Positions 13,516 to 23,586 are shown, counted from the stretch's first letter. The stretch: 64,000 bases of DNA from Acephala macrosclerotiorum (GCA_014904845.1 MU119249.1:186001-250000); one strand, 5' to 3'. Program-made: numbers and translations. Notes: generated from the sequence alone by a model not told the origin.

Positions 13516-13741
13516 TCGAACCCCTACTTTTTCTGGGGCGCAATCACTATGATGGCTGAAAGCCTCTGTGATCGAGATCCCCGCGTTTCGAAAGTCTCCA
13601 AGTCGTTAATTTGATGCACCTACGGAGATTGGAATTCTAAATATTCTCATCTTGATTGTAAGGAACTTGTTTCTAGAAACGTTGTTTGCGGGGCGCACTG
13701 CTGAAGAGTACGGTTTTCATCCACAACGCAGTGCCTGCAAA

Positions 13742-15868
13742 ATGCTGTGCGAAATCTGCGGATCGATTGGGAGAGCATTCATATCGGATTTTCAGCAAAG
13801 AATCCCTCCGTTCGGGAAGCATCACTCGAGCTTTGGTGCATTAGTTTCCTCGGCACAAGCAAGCTGTGAGCTTTGCAAGGCGATCCAAAACATGGCAGGA
13901 TTTTCGCAAACTTTTCTTTCCAATGGTCATACGGACAGAGGCAAGAACCCGCAGATATATTACGAAGTATCATTCTGGCAGAATATTATACGATTTTGTC
14001 AAGAGTTCACATGGGACGTGCCTCCGCTCCATGTCGAATTTGAGATGTTTCTTAGTCATGGTACGTTCCATGATGTCGGTTTTTTTTGGCAGTCTCCCTT
14101 TCTTACAAAAGGGTCAGATCCTATGAATAATACGTCGGTGAGAAACGAAAGGCCCGTTCAGCTAGTTCGCGGTAGGCCTGTTCAGCCATCACCGCGGGCG
14201 GAAGTCTGCTTTGCACTCATTCGAGACTGGGTGGCACATTGCATTGATACACATCCTGTTTCATGCCCACATAGCTCTAATAACGTCCTGCCAACAAGGG
14301 TTGTTGATGTTGGACCCTCGGATGGGTCTCATGCGCCATATTTGCGGATAAGCAAACCATATGAAAGGGGAGTTTGGTTAGCATTGAGTCATTGCTGGGG
14401 AAGTGGACCCCATTTTACCACAACATCCAGCACTTTATTAACGCGAAAGAACAACATCGAATACCAGAACCTTCCAAGGACATTTCAAGATGCAATATAT
14501 GTCAGCAGAAGGCTAGGATATCGATATCTCTGGATTGACTCTCTCTGTATCCTGCAAGATAACGACGCCGACTGGGCCTTTGAAGCAGGTAAAATGCAAT
14601 CATATTATCGGGATGCGATGTTAACAATCGCTGTGGACTCTGCAGAAGGAGACCATGAAGGATTTTTGCACATGTCAAGACCTGCAGCCGAGGTTTTGGC
14701 AACATTACCGTTTGGACCGCTACTATGTGACAAGATCGACATAAGAAAGGCAATTCCTAAGTTTACTGGGGATTCATTATCTAAACGAGCATGGACACTC
14801 CAGGAAATTTTGTTGTCGCCTAGAACGGTACATTATACTTCAGAGCAGCTAATTTGGGAATGCCAACAATGTGTTCTGTCCGAATCCGGTCAGAGAGGAA
14901 CAGAGGTTAAAGCCGCGACCCTTTCAAAAAAGCAATACTTTTTGAATCCGCTGGCAGACCCAGACCACGGAAGTTGGAAAATTGAAGACCTAATGCTATG
15001 GCGTTGGTACGATATTGTCGCGGACTATCTTAGTCGGATTTTGACTATTCCGAGTGACAGATTCCCTGCTATTGCTGGTATAGCACGAGAAATACACAGA
15101 CAAGCATCACTGTCCTACATAGCTGGCATATGGATGGAAGATTTACCCAGAGGTTTATCCTGGTCTTACAGAAATGGAGGCAAAAGACTACCGAAGTACA
15201 GAGCACCCTCGTTTAGTTGGGCTGCTTTGGATGCAGTTGTTCTGGACGTGGAAACTTCATCTGCATGGACATATCCTCTGTTCTTTACTTCCAGCAGTGA
15301 AAGCAATGATTATAACAATCAGGGCTGGGAAATCGACAGAAGACGAAGGTCGCTACATTTAACAGAATATCAAGTTGTGCCACTTATGGAAGATCTCTTC
15401 GGCCAATTGGCATCGGCGTACATAAAAGTTGAGGGCAACTGGCTCTCCCCAGAGCAGTGGACCAATTACATGCTATACGACAGATCTGGTAGAAGGCGTG
15501 TAAACCTGCACATAAATCACCAGATCGAAGGACCACCCTCTATTCTGCGTCAAAACCCGACTCCTCGTACCGAAAAATATCATGGCCAACACGTCCTTTG
15601 TAACTTCGATCAACTGCCCGATACTCGAGATACAGAGATTCTCTTTCTAGGAGTCAGCTTTTTACGGCTTGCGTGCTACATTAAGCCCAAATGCCAACCC
15701 GTAGAACTGGCGTTGATGCTCAAGCCAGCGAGCAGCGGAGAGAGTTTTATCCGTGTCGGAATTGCAGAATTCACAGACAATTCCCCTGATTTTGTATTCC
15801 CTACAGCATTCATTAGCCATGGCTCTTGGGGAAGTCTTTGGGAGTGGAAGGAGGTTACAGTCATATAG
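13742..15868 (+). CDS. HET-domain (heterokaryon incompatibility) protein, 708 aa
   Basis: Single exon. I chose ATG 13742 because MLCEICGSIG is the usual start of this subfamily; the frame is open upstream to 13652 without a better ATG. Two cysteine pairs (C3/C6 and C42/C45) make a putative zinc-binding N-terminus. The HET domain (PF06985) runs from about residue 211 to 375: LALSHCWG at 213-220, then YLWIDSLCILQD, then RAWTLQE at 349-355 and the WECQ that closes the module. The remaining ~330 residues are a family-typical but uncharacterised C-terminus. HET proteins trigger growth arrest or cell death when incompatible alleles or effectors meet in a fused cell. This one has no NACHT or WD repeats. 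It sits between two direct repeats (R-b and R-c). All HET core motifs are intact, so I expect a functional gene. Confidence 0.92.
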   Translation: MLCEICGSIGRAFISDFQQRIPPFGKHHSSFGALVSSAQASCELCKAIQNMAGFSQTFLSNGHTDRGKNPQIYYEVSFWQNIIRFCQEFTWDVPPLHVEFEMFLSHGTFHDVGFFWQSPFLTKGSDPMNNTSVRNERPVQLVRGRPVQPSPRAEVCFALIRDWVAHCIDTHPVSCPHSSNNVLPTRVVDVGPSDGSHAPYLRISKPYERGVWLALSHCWGSGPHFTTTSSTLLTRKNNIEYQNLPRTFQDAIYVSRRLGYRYLWIDSLCILQDNDADWAFEAGKMQSYYRDAMLTIAVDSAEGDHEGFLHMSRPAAEVLATLPFGPLLCDKIDIRKAIPKFTGDSLSKRAWTLQEILLSPRTVHYTSEQLIWECQQCVLSESGQRGTEVKAATLSKKQYFLNPLADPDHGSWKIEDLMLWRWYDIVADYLSRILTIPSDRFPAIAGIAREIHRQASLSYIAGIWMEDLPRGLSWSYRNGGKRLPKYRAPSFSWAALDAVVLDVETSSAWTYPLFFTSSSESNDYNNQGWEIDRRRRSLHLTEYQVVPLMEDLFGQLASAYIKVEGNWLSPEQWTNYMLYDRSGRRRVNLHINHQIEGPPSILRQNPTPRTEKYHGQHVLCNFDQLPDTRDTEILFLGVSFLRLACYIKPKCQPVELALMLKPASSGESFIRVGIAEFTDNSPDFVFPTAFISHGSWGSLWEWKEVTVI

Positions 15869-16398
15869 GGCGAGGAGGATTATATTCAGTATAAACACAC
15901 TAGCGACCTAAGTTACATTCGACCTCCATCTAACATCGTCCTTGCCCACACACTAGAATCTGTTGAATTCGTCTTCCTTATTCCCCTAGCTTGCTTCTTA
16001 TTACCTCTTGAACAAAAAGGCTTACAATATGCGTCTATTAAAGCTTGTTGGGCGAGTGATCCCTGGGTGGAAGTATAATTTCTCGCGCAAAATTCTCTGC
16101 AGCAGGACACCGTATACTTTAGAATATAAGCCCATAGCAGGTTGTGAAGCCGTTGTAAAATTTTACTGTATTAAAATAAGTACTCCCTCGACTACTATAT
16201 TTAGGCTGTTTATCTCTATAGTCTCTTCGTTCGTTCTCCTCGTTCGTTCTGTACTTTACAATTTGTGATCCCAACTGATGGCTCTGATGGCTCTGAAGCC
16301 TTTCCACGTGCTTGCTTAACCTAACCTTACATGGTTGGTGCAAATGCCTGGAACTTTGTCAATCTCACTGACTTTCTAGATTTCCACTTACTCTTTCG
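15869..16398. other. Intergenic, no gene seen
   Basis: Downstream of the HET gene. Short frames on both strands (15913-16343) have no recognisable content or codon pattern. I see no terminator signal or repeat that I can support here. Confidence 0.5.
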
Positions 16399-16693
16399 GA
16401 TTTCGAAGGCTTCATGTGAGCCGCAGGCTAGCACCCACGTGGAACACTAAATAAGAAGGTTCTTCGAAGAGAAGAGAGCGGGCGTCGGTCATAAGTTATT
16501 CCGTACGGATTAATCTTTTTTCCATTCCGTTGTGTTTCAGCAGTCACGTTATTATATTTTCTTTTCACACTCTGTGTTTCTACTTTGTACCAGCTGCGTC
16601 TAAGCCCTATACTGTATCGATTTCATCGACTTGATAATCATCAGCTATACAGTTCGAAATCGGCTTCAGTTCCGAACACTTAATGATTTTATT
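16399..16693 (+). repeat. ~300-bp dispersed repeat, copy R-c
   Basis: The opening block tttcgaaggcttcatgtgag, then ccgcaggctagcacccacgt (16401-16440), repeats 13216-13258 with few changes. The body shares ataagaaggttcttcg and tcgatttcatcgac. It ends with the 41-bp block 16653-16693 (ttcgaaatcggcttcagttc onward), whose reverse complement recurs at 25744-25785. It is direct to R-b and brackets the HET gene at 13742-15868. Confidence 0.6.
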
Positions 16694-17030
16694 TTGACCC
16701 ACAATTTACGCGCACCAACCACGTGACTTGAAGACTGCTCTCTAAGGTCAGCCAATATCGGCAGAAACTCAGAGCCTAATCACGTGCCATTTACTAATTA
16801 TAGTAATTCATGCTTTCTCTAAAATAAACTAGAAATCAAGTAGCAATTACAAGATTTCATCTCTAATAAGAAAATACTGCAGTATGATTATGTTATCGAT
16901 TATCCCATCCATAGCGCTAAATGGCCGCTCTAGGTGTTTCCCTCTACTCTGGCCCGACTGACAGCCCATATCCATACGAAGGCGCTATCGTTAGATAATC
17001 TTACATCGAGCTTTGGAAACTTGGGGAATA
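16694..17030. other. Spacer between repeat R-c and transposon left end
   Basis: Balanced-composition sequence without a supportable gene. It ends in TA (17029-17030), which abuts the transposon terminal repeat. Confidence 0.4.
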
Positions 17031-17076
17031 ACGTCTGTCCCTGCGTCCCGAAACGCACCCTGTCACGAGACAAATC
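17031..17076 (+). repeat. Terminal inverted repeat L2 (left end)
   Basis: 46 bp beginning ACGTCTGTCCCTGCGTCCCG directly after TA at 17029-17030. It is the reverse complement of 23319-23364 with about four mismatches and is also related to the RIP-mutated ends at 10057 and 27977. Confidence 0.82.
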
Positions 17077-17444
17077 TATAGTTTAGCAATCACAAATTTT
17101 TTCTCAGCAAGTCTACAAAGTTATTATTAATATGTCACTTTCTTTAACTATTTCTCCCTAAGGAGACCACTTAGTAATAAAGAAAAGACTGTGGTTGATT
17201 ATACTGTTGATTGTTTTAATCACGCCACCGATTGCTACTTTGGCTGTCCCCCGCTGTTTAATCACGACTATTAGAGTCTCTTCAAATTTCGGAGCATTTA
17301 GGGAAAGGTGCTATGAAGAAAGAATATGGCTTCGAGTTTTGAAGATGCTCAGTAAAGAAAAGAATACATTCCGGGAGTTACGCCGTGCGAGGAGAGGGGT
17401 AAGAACGCCACATGTTTTAGCTTCAGTATTTAGTGCTTAGTAAT
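17077..17444. other. Transposon left arm, non-coding
   Basis: This is 370 bp between the terminal repeat and the transposase 5' region. A frame at 17195-17440 has no recognisable content. Blocks aligning with 10103-10530 suggest ancestral transposon sequence rather than a gene. Confidence 0.4.
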
Positions 17445-17672
17445 GTGCATTAGCCTCGGTACAATATACTATATTCACGCCCAGCCTCGCTATATTTTCT
17501 TGAGCCACAATTCTGAGGCCAGATCATGTGTGTGGCGTGAGGAGAAATGGTCACGCGTGTGGCGCAAGAGCAGGTTTCTCGAACTTTCTATCGGCGGGCG
17601 GCGCTCCTCTCGTCGTCTCCCGTCTCCTTCCACGCCACTATCACGATGGTAGGATAATATGGACAGGAAATA
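17445..17672 (+). pseudogene. Truncated transposase 5' region (fragment E)
   Basis: Aligns with 20205-20462: both contain gagccac or cagccac, then attct, then a/ggatctggtcatgtg-like and gtggcg blocks, then aggtttctcgaac(t/c)ttc, and both end at aatatggacag, the transposase start codon context. After that start the sequence diverges completely and leads into the promoter region of the hydrolase gene. It is a duplicated leader without coding sequence. Confidence 0.6.
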
Positions 17673-18138
17673 TGTAACGGAGAACAACATAATATGATGT
17701 TGGATGCTCTGTGCGCCTGATTTACTTGAGTATTTCCCATATATTTCTTTTGTCAGTCACAGCCAATAGGTAGGGGTAACTTTAGTTCTGGTGTTCAGCT
17801 TGGTTGTGGCGTTTGCAACCAACCGTATTGTATTTGTTGGCAAGCGCCGCGAGGCTCTGGCATTTCAACCTCATCTCTCTCTCTACAGCAACGTCCGCGG
17901 TACTCCTCCAATTACAATACCTTCAAGATTGGTTTGGGCAAGTCACAACATCTCTGGTACTGTACTACAAGGGATACTATAATGGTTAGTTAATAGAGTC
18001 TTTAAACATCTCTTGCTAACCTCGTGTGCAACAAAGCCTCTGCGACAGTTACACCCTGACCCAAGTGCCGAGAGCACAGCAAGCAATACAGCAAGAGTCG
18101 AGTAGGATACAGCCTGCTTTCTCCTGACACTACTAACA
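17673..18138 (+). promoter_or_regulatory. Upstream region of the SesB-like hydrolase gene
   Basis: No gene is seen. A CCAAT motif (cagccaatagg, about 17760-17770) and a long CT-rich tract (tcatctctctctctacag, about 17870-17887) are features common in fungal promoters. The start codon context acaATGcc at 18139 is favourable. Confidence 0.35.
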
Positions 18139-20200
18139 ATGCCTAGCATTATCGCCGTTCACGGCCTGAATCCTCGAAGCAAGGATGACCGCGACCACGC
18201 CTGGGATACGTGGCGCACGCCTTCCGGTCCCAAAGGACGCCTCTGGCTCCGCGACGACCTGCCTCAACACGTTCCCGAGACGCGCATCTTCCTCTACGAG
18301 TATAACTCCACGGCGGTTTATGGGAAGGACAGGGATACATTCATGGGTAAAGCGAGCGAATTGCTCGAGGCGATAAGAATAGAGAGAGAAGACATTGAGA
18401 CAAGACCGATTCTGTTTCTGGGTCATAGTATGGGTGGACTGCTGATCAAGCAGGCGTTAATCAATGCACATAACAACCCTAAATACACACCGATCAAAGA
18501 TGCTACGACAGGGCTAGCATTCTTTGCCACACCACACCATGGGGGGGACTGGATGCTGGTGAGCCTGGGAGGTGTAGTGGCCAAGATTGCAACGACGGTG
18601 GGATTCCAGAAAGGCGACGACGTGCTGGAGACGTTAAAGAAAGGAAGCATCTTTTCTGATATCATGCAAGAACACTGGAGGCATCAATTGTTAAAGTATG
18701 AGATCATATCGTTTTGGGGAGCTCTAGATAACGTAAGTCAAAGCACATGATAAACTCGGTACGTTTGCTGATTACATTATGTGTTAGATCGTACCAGCGG
18801 AGAGCGCACGATTTGGCATGCCCGGCGACCGCGAAAATGTGGTGAAGCTATACGCAGACCATAGCGGAGTATGCAAATTTGGGTCAAACCTCGAGGATCA
18901 AGACAACTTTAAGCTGGTACGAGGCAATATCAAAGACTTATACAAGAATGCCCTGAAGATCGGTTAGTTAAGCGCCATACCCTATGTCATTGGTCTGGAA
19001 AGGGGACTAAATGATTCAGCCGAGGAAAACGACGTTGTTCAGCGGGAACTTCGTGCTCTCCCTCTTAATAGCCGATTAATCATAGAGGGGGAGAGAGAAG
19101 CCAATCGCTTGCGACTTGATGCTGAGTTGAGAATTGCAGTAATTTCAGTACCACACTTTCAACCTGAGAACTTCCAGCACTTTAGAACCTGGCGGGAAAA
19201 CAACTTTCGGTCCTCTACTTTTCGACTAGCCGATCTCCTCGAAATGCTGCCGGCCCAGGTAAACTACGACAGAGCTACATTTCAGGTTAAAGAGCTACGG
19301 GAATTTGGGGATCATGATTATCCATATAGGGCTTTATGCTCGAGGCTGGGACTAGCTGCCTTTATTAGTCGACACTTCCATTCTCTTGCAGTGGAAGAAG
19401 GCCATATTGAGATTCGAACCACTGTTGGCAGGTTCAAAATCTTTCCCCAAGGTCCCAGCGCCGCGATCCACTTCTTCCCGCGGGACAGGGTCTCCGAGAC
19501 TCATCGACTTGCAGCAGGAGACTTCCAAAGCGTACGGAGATTCGCACAAGGAAAGATTCGGTTAAGCCCTGTTGGATTTCAACTCGCATATGACCAGGAG
19601 GGGGACGATGATGAGCGGTGGAGAGAAGTCCCGATAAATCTCGCGATATTGACTCCTGCATTAGACCATCCACTATGCATTCGATTCACAACACAAGTAG
19701 AGCTCGAGATGCTAGAGACGAGTCGAGAAATCTGTAAGGTGGTCATGAGAGTCTTTATTCGACTTGTTGACGAAGAGCCTCCGGAAGGAACTGAAGCGAT
19801 TGAGCAATGGGAACTGATCATGACTGCCTTACGTCAATCCAGAGACGCTAACTTCGTGCATATTAATAGCGTCAAGATGATCACTGAAGCCTATTGGGGA
19901 ATCTGCACGATGGCGTCTCCCGACGAAAACGCGAGACGGCGGATACTAACTAACATTGTAGACGATTTTGGGGACATGCTGGTCATTCAAAGAGCAGAGC
20001 CAGCCGTCAGCTCCGCCAGGATTAAGGACTGCTTGAAGGAGTTCTTTGAGCAGTATGGCTTACCATATGTCTGCTGCTTTGTTGCGCAAGCATTCCTCAC
20101 CAGCATGAACTGCTCAATTTTCCTGACGATCTCCATTGCTAGTCCTCAGCTGTGGTTGGAATTTCTTACAGGCCCCGAGGTCGATGTTTTTGTTGAGTAG
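18139..20200 (+). CDS. SesB-like alpha/beta hydrolase (lipase-like) protein, 3 exons, 649 aa
   Basis: Exons are 18139-18732, 18788-18962 and 19020-20200. Introns of 55 bp (gtaagt...gttag) and 57 bp (gttagt...attcag) restore one frame of 650 codons including the stop. Residues 1-250 form an alpha/beta hydrolase of the DUF676/SesB-like type: IIAVHGLNP near the N-terminus (oxyanion side), nucleophile elbow GHSMGG with Ser97, TPHHGG downstream, and ADHSGVCKF with the likely catalytic His223. In fungi this domain is usually the N-terminal effector of NLR-like proteins. Here no NACHT, NB-ARC or repeat domain follows. Instead ~390 residues of unknown function end in a hydrophobic stretch (about 607-635) that might touch membrane. 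The gene lies between two copies of the transposase 5' region and inside the transposon terminal repeats. Substrate is unknown. Confidence 0.82.
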
Positions 20201-20453
20201 TGGCAACACATTCGCGGTACTGTATTGTATAGGCTCTAAGGTGAATGAGATAAAATTCATTAGTTGCTTGTGCTTCTCCTGTGTGAGCAGTGTGTACATA
20301 TTTTACTCAGCCACTATTCTTAGATCTGGTCATGTGCGTGGCGTAGAAGCACGTTTCTCGAACCTTCCATGGGCAGGTTGCGCGGCAGCACGCTGGTGCC
20401 TGGGCCCAGGAGCGCTCTCTCGTCTCTTTCCAAAGCACCATCGCGACGACAAT
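20201..20453 (+). promoter_or_regulatory. Transposase 5' leader, second copy
   Basis: Directly follows the hydrolase stop codon and repeats fragment E (17445-17672) up to the transposase ATG. The homology appears to begin within a few bases of that stop codon, near cattcgcggtac. The terminal repeat and the outer left arm are absent here. A frame open from 20136 through this leader is in phase with the transposase, but it covers the hydrolase 3' end in another frame and is not a likely start. Confidence 0.5.
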
Positions 20454-22250
20454 ATGGACAGAGCCAGTCAAGTATTGGCGCAAGGCGTGCCTCCTGGCGT
20501 GCCTCGATCATACCGTGCTCTTGCAGATCATGGCAATGTCCCTCACTCTACACTCCATCATCGTGCTCGCGGACGACGCTCGATGGAAGAGAAGGCCCAG
20601 AGCCAACAATATCTCACCCCGTGGGAGGAGGATGTCCTTATTAAGTATTTGCTGCAAATGTCCGACCTTGGACAACCGATACGAATGAAATTTATCCCTT
20701 CTATAGCCTTTAGAGTCACCCGCCATCGGCCTTCCATGGACAGACCTCTTAAGCCTCCTGGTCGGAACTGGACAAAGGCTCTAGAAAAACGCCATCCAGA
20801 ACTCATAGCACAAAGGGTCAAGGCATTGGACTGGAACCGTCACGAGAAAAACACTTATATAAAGATTACGCACTGGTTTGAGGTAATAAAAGATGTATTA
20901 CAAGATCCGGCTGTCCTAGCCGAAAATGTATATAACATGGACGAGACTGGAGTGATGCTCTCTATGCCAGGTTCTGTCAAAGTCCTTGTAAGTAAGTATG
21001 ACATGCGAGATTATAGAGGTGCGCGAGTCAAGCGCACAACCGTGACTGCGATTAAATGCATCAGTGGTGATGGTAGATATCTAAACCCTATGATTATCTG
21101 GCCAGCGAGTACCCATCGAAGCAACTGGACCACGTTTCCTACCCCTGGATGGCAGTATGCATACTCCAACTCTGGATATACCGACTCTAAGATCAGCTTA
21201 GAGTGGCTTAAGCATATATTTGATCCCGAAACCAAAGAACGAGCTAATAAGAAACCACACGTCTTGATCTGCGACGGCTTTGGAACACACGAGACCCTCG
21301 AAATCTTAGAGTTCTGTTTCGAGAACAATATTCTTTTATGTCGTCTCCCCTCTCATACCTCCCACAAGCTCCAGCCTTGTGATATAGCACCGTTTGCTCC
21401 ACTCAAGGCAGCTTATCGCGACCAGGTTAATCGACTCGAGCAAGGAGGTGTAAATACAATCGGCAAGGAGCACTTCACCTCTCTATATAGCCCCGCAAGG
21501 GAAAGAGCATTCACGCCAAAGAATATCAAGGCCGGCTTTGCCGCAAGTGGTTTGTTCTCGTTCAATCCAGATAGGGTGCTCAGAAGTATGCCCGCCCCCC
21601 CAGCTGAACCAGCCATTCCAAGAGCCGATGAGGTGAAGGTAGGGTCTTGTCAGCAAGACATAGAACCGCAAACGCCTGTGACGCCAGTGTCAGCAGAGGC
21701 TTTTATGTCGCTACAGAACCTAATCATCCAACGGGACGCTCATGCGCTTGATGAAACGAGCAAACAGAACCTAGCGAGGCACTTGCAGATTTGTACCAAA
21801 GCTTTCCAAAAATCCTCTGCCAAGAGCATCCTGCAGGAGGACCGAATTCAATTCCTAACCATGATTAACAACGAAGCCAAGGTTCGACGATCGACGAAGT
21901 CGTTAGTGCTAGGAAAGGCGAAGGTTATGAGCTATGAGGACCTTGAGGAAGCACGAGCGAAGCGTGTCGTAAAAGAGTCTACCCAAGCAGCCAAAGGCAA
22001 GGGAAAACGCGGTCGAAAGAGCAAGAGTAGTCCGCCCGAGCCAGAGGAAGACACTGCAGAGACGGCGAGACGTGGGCGAAAGCGCAAGAGTGCAGAACTT
22101 GAGGCGCCAGAGCCAACGAACAAGATGGCGCGGATGAGCAATGCCCCCAAGCCAGCGAGTGCCTTGGTGATGCAGGCCAGCAGAACACAGATTGCTGAGG
22201 ATGAGATTGAGCCAGAACCGTGGAGAGCTCCAGTGGCGCGGATGTATTAG
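20454..22250 (+). CDS. Fot1/pogo-type DDE transposase, 598 aa, apparently intact
   Basis: Starts MDRASQVLAQGVPP. Residues ~1-45 resemble a psq-type helix-turn-helix and ~50-125 a CENP-B/Tc5-type DNA-binding domain (ending ALDWNRH). The DDE superfamily domain follows, with acidic residues Asp163 (YNMDETG), Asp274 (ICDGFGTH) and Asp310 (LQPCDIAPF). The last two are 35 residues apart, normal for this family. Other conserved blocks are KRTTVTAI, WPASTHRSNW and GYTDSKISLEWLKHIFDP. The C-terminus is basic, with AT-hook-like KRGRKSK (518-) and RRGRKRKS (539-). There are no stops, frameshifts or RIP signs, so it may be active. It cuts and pastes DNA at TA sites via the terminal repeats. The frame is open upstream to 20136, but family alignment and fragment D support this ATG. 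Confidence 0.92.
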   Translation: MDRASQVLAQGVPPGVPRSYRALADHGNVPHSTLHHRARGRRSMEEKAQSQQYLTPWEEDVLIKYLLQMSDLGQPIRMKFIPSIAFRVTRHRPSMDRPLKPPGRNWTKALEKRHPELIAQRVKALDWNRHEKNTYIKITHWFEVIKDVLQDPAVLAENVYNMDETGVMLSMPGSVKVLVSKYDMRDYRGARVKRTTVTAIKCISGDGRYLNPMIIWPASTHRSNWTTFPTPGWQYAYSNSGYTDSKISLEWLKHIFDPETKERANKKPHVLICDGFGTHETLEILEFCFENNILLCRLPSHTSHKLQPCDIAPFAPLKAAYRDQVNRLEQGGVNTIGKEHFTSLYSPARERAFTPKNIKAGFAASGLFSFNPDRVLRSMPAPPAEPAIPRADEVKVGSCQQDIEPQTPVTPVSAEAFMSLQNLIIQRDAHALDETSKQNLARHLQICTKAFQKSSAKSILQEDRIQFLTMINNEAKVRRSTKSLVLGKAKVMSYEDLEEARAKRVVKESTQAAKGKGKRGRKSKSSPPEPEEDTAETARRGRKRKSAELEAPEPTNKMARMSNAPKPASALVMQASRTQIAEDEIEPEPWRAPVARMY

Positions 22251-23318
22251 CGGAAGAGGAGACTGCTGCACGATGTTTTAATAGAGTCGATAGACTGATC
22301 CTCGTTTGAGGCAAGCTCAGGCTGGCTTCGAGACTTGTTGCTATACAGTAGAGTTAATGTTAATCTTCGTTGGTTTTTCATATGGTTGGTTGTACCTTTA
22401 TTCGATATTGTGCTCGCCATCGTTATGCTCGCCATCGTTATGCTCGCCATCGTCGTGCCTTTATTCTGTGTCTTGGGAAGTGTTGCCTCTTATCGCCGTG
22501 CACGTCACCGTCGTGCTATGTTGTCACCATCTGAACTGGTCTCAATGTCTTTGCCAAGTCATCGTTGTCTTGCGTGCTGATACCGGGCTTCTCTCGGCAG
22601 TCTTTCGACCTTTACGGACTCTGTCATCAATAAGGTCATCTTCGAATTCGTCAGCAATTTTGCAACAGGAGCGGATTCGCCTTAGAGGCTTTGGCTAAAA
22701 ATCGAAGAGGTTCGTTCTAAGCAGAGCGCAAAGAGAGACGCAGAAGCATTTCCCCAGGAAAGGGACGGCCGATTTTGTTGGCTCCGCACAGGGCCACTTT
22801 TTGCTCTAACTTAATCGGAGGATGTCGGGAAACAGGAATTTTCCGGCAAGGTACGCGCAGCCACAAACGTCGCAGCCACACGTTTAGTAGCCACAAACTT
22901 TATTAAAATTTTACCGAGGTTACTATAACCACACCGCCACTGACCAGGATCCTTAGTCGCTTGATTAGAGGAGGTATCAGCCTATGTGGCGATAGCGTAT
23001 GACATAGCGCGCTCTGGCCGCCACAACACTGAGAATAACTTTTTAGCATCGTGATAAAACTCGGAAATCTTTATCTAATCGTTCTGTAAGTTTAAAAGGC
23101 GAAAAGAGCTTAATGGTGGTATCGTGGGTCGAGGGGTCCTATCACACTATAATAAGAGGCTCTTTACAATTCAGATAGCCGGCGACGACGCGATTAAAAT
23201 TTTCGGAATTAATAAGTCAGGGGTGTTCGGGAGAGGCATATAGCGTAACTAAAATAAAAATATATTGAAATTTTGATGTATTCGCAGATTTAGAGTCGCT
23301 TGAATTCGAAGTACCTAC
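22251..23318. other. Transposon right arm, non-coding
   Basis: About 1.07 kb between the transposase stop and the right terminal repeat. It contains the 15-bp tandem repeat at 22411-22455 and no supportable gene; the frames at 22306-22698 lack a coding signature. The last ~90 bp align with the RIP-mutated right arm at about 27890-27976. Confidence 0.5.
22411..22455 (+). repeat. 15-bp tandem repeat, three copies
   Basis: Unit tgctcgccatcgtta, three consecutive copies with the last slightly altered (tgctcgccatcgtcg). It lies 160 bp after the transposase stop. Confidence 0.85.
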
Positions 23319-23364
23319 GATTTGTCTCGTTACAGGGTGCGTCTCGCTACGCAGGGACAGACGT
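23319..23364 (-). repeat. Terminal inverted repeat R2 (right end)
   Basis: 46 bp ending CGCAGGGACAGACGT, followed by TA at 23365-23366. Reverse complement of 17031-17076 with about four mismatches. Same orientation as 27977-28022. Confidence 0.82.
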
Positions 23365-23366
23365 TA

Positions 23367-23586
23367 CAAAACCTTGTGTTCCGAATTCATCCGGACAAAG
23401 GGAGAGGCACACTAAACGCCGAGCGAATAGATCGAGCTTTGCACAATATTACCTGCAGCGTTCCACGACAAATAAAGCGGTCGAGCTTCCAGGCAATAAC
23501 TGGGCTGTGGGCTTCGAGAAGAGTTCTCTGGCACTCAAATCAAGAAGATTAAGGGCAATCGCAAGGAAATGGCAGCTTCGCTAGCT
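23367..23586 (+). pseudogene. Fot1/pogo transposase fragment C
   Basis: Begins right outside terminal repeat R2. The frame reading LPGNNWAVGFEKSSLALKSR then RLRAI (about 23486-23560) matches intact transposase residues ~99-125 (KPPGRNWTKALEKRHPELIA then QRVKAL). It also shares with fragment A the block ccacgacaaataaagcg, then cttccaggcaat. It contains only the end of the DNA-binding domain and no catalytic part. It is a more diverged family member than fragment D. Confidence 0.6.

Larger units (their letters stand above)
17031..23364 (+). mobile_element. Fot1/pogo-type DNA transposon with a hydrolase gene inside (6.33 kb)
   Basis: Two 46-bp inverted repeats, 17031-17076 and 23319-23364, match at about 42 of 46 positions by eye (tip ACGTCTGTCCCTGCGT). 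Each is bordered outside by TA, the target duplication expected of the Tc1/mariner-pogo superfamily. Inside are: a left arm; a first copy of the transposase 5' region ending at its start codon (17445-17672); a SesB-like hydrolase gene (18139-20200); a second copy of the same 5' region (from about 20205); an intact transposase (20454-22250); and a ~1.1-kb right arm. No second left terminal repeat is seen between the hydrolase and the transposase. Whether the whole unit moves as one is an inference; it could instead be a truncated left end next to an end-less copy. Confidence 0.65.

Noticed and set aside
20136..20453. N-terminal extension of the transposase frame
   Set aside because: It overlaps the hydrolase C-terminus and the duplicated leader; the family start at 20454 is repeated at 25951 in fragment D.
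21909..22314. Overlapping minus-strand frames of 72-120 codons
   Set aside because: They are reverse shadows of the Lys/Arg/Glu-rich C-terminus of the transposase; they are Ser/Leu-rich with no domain.
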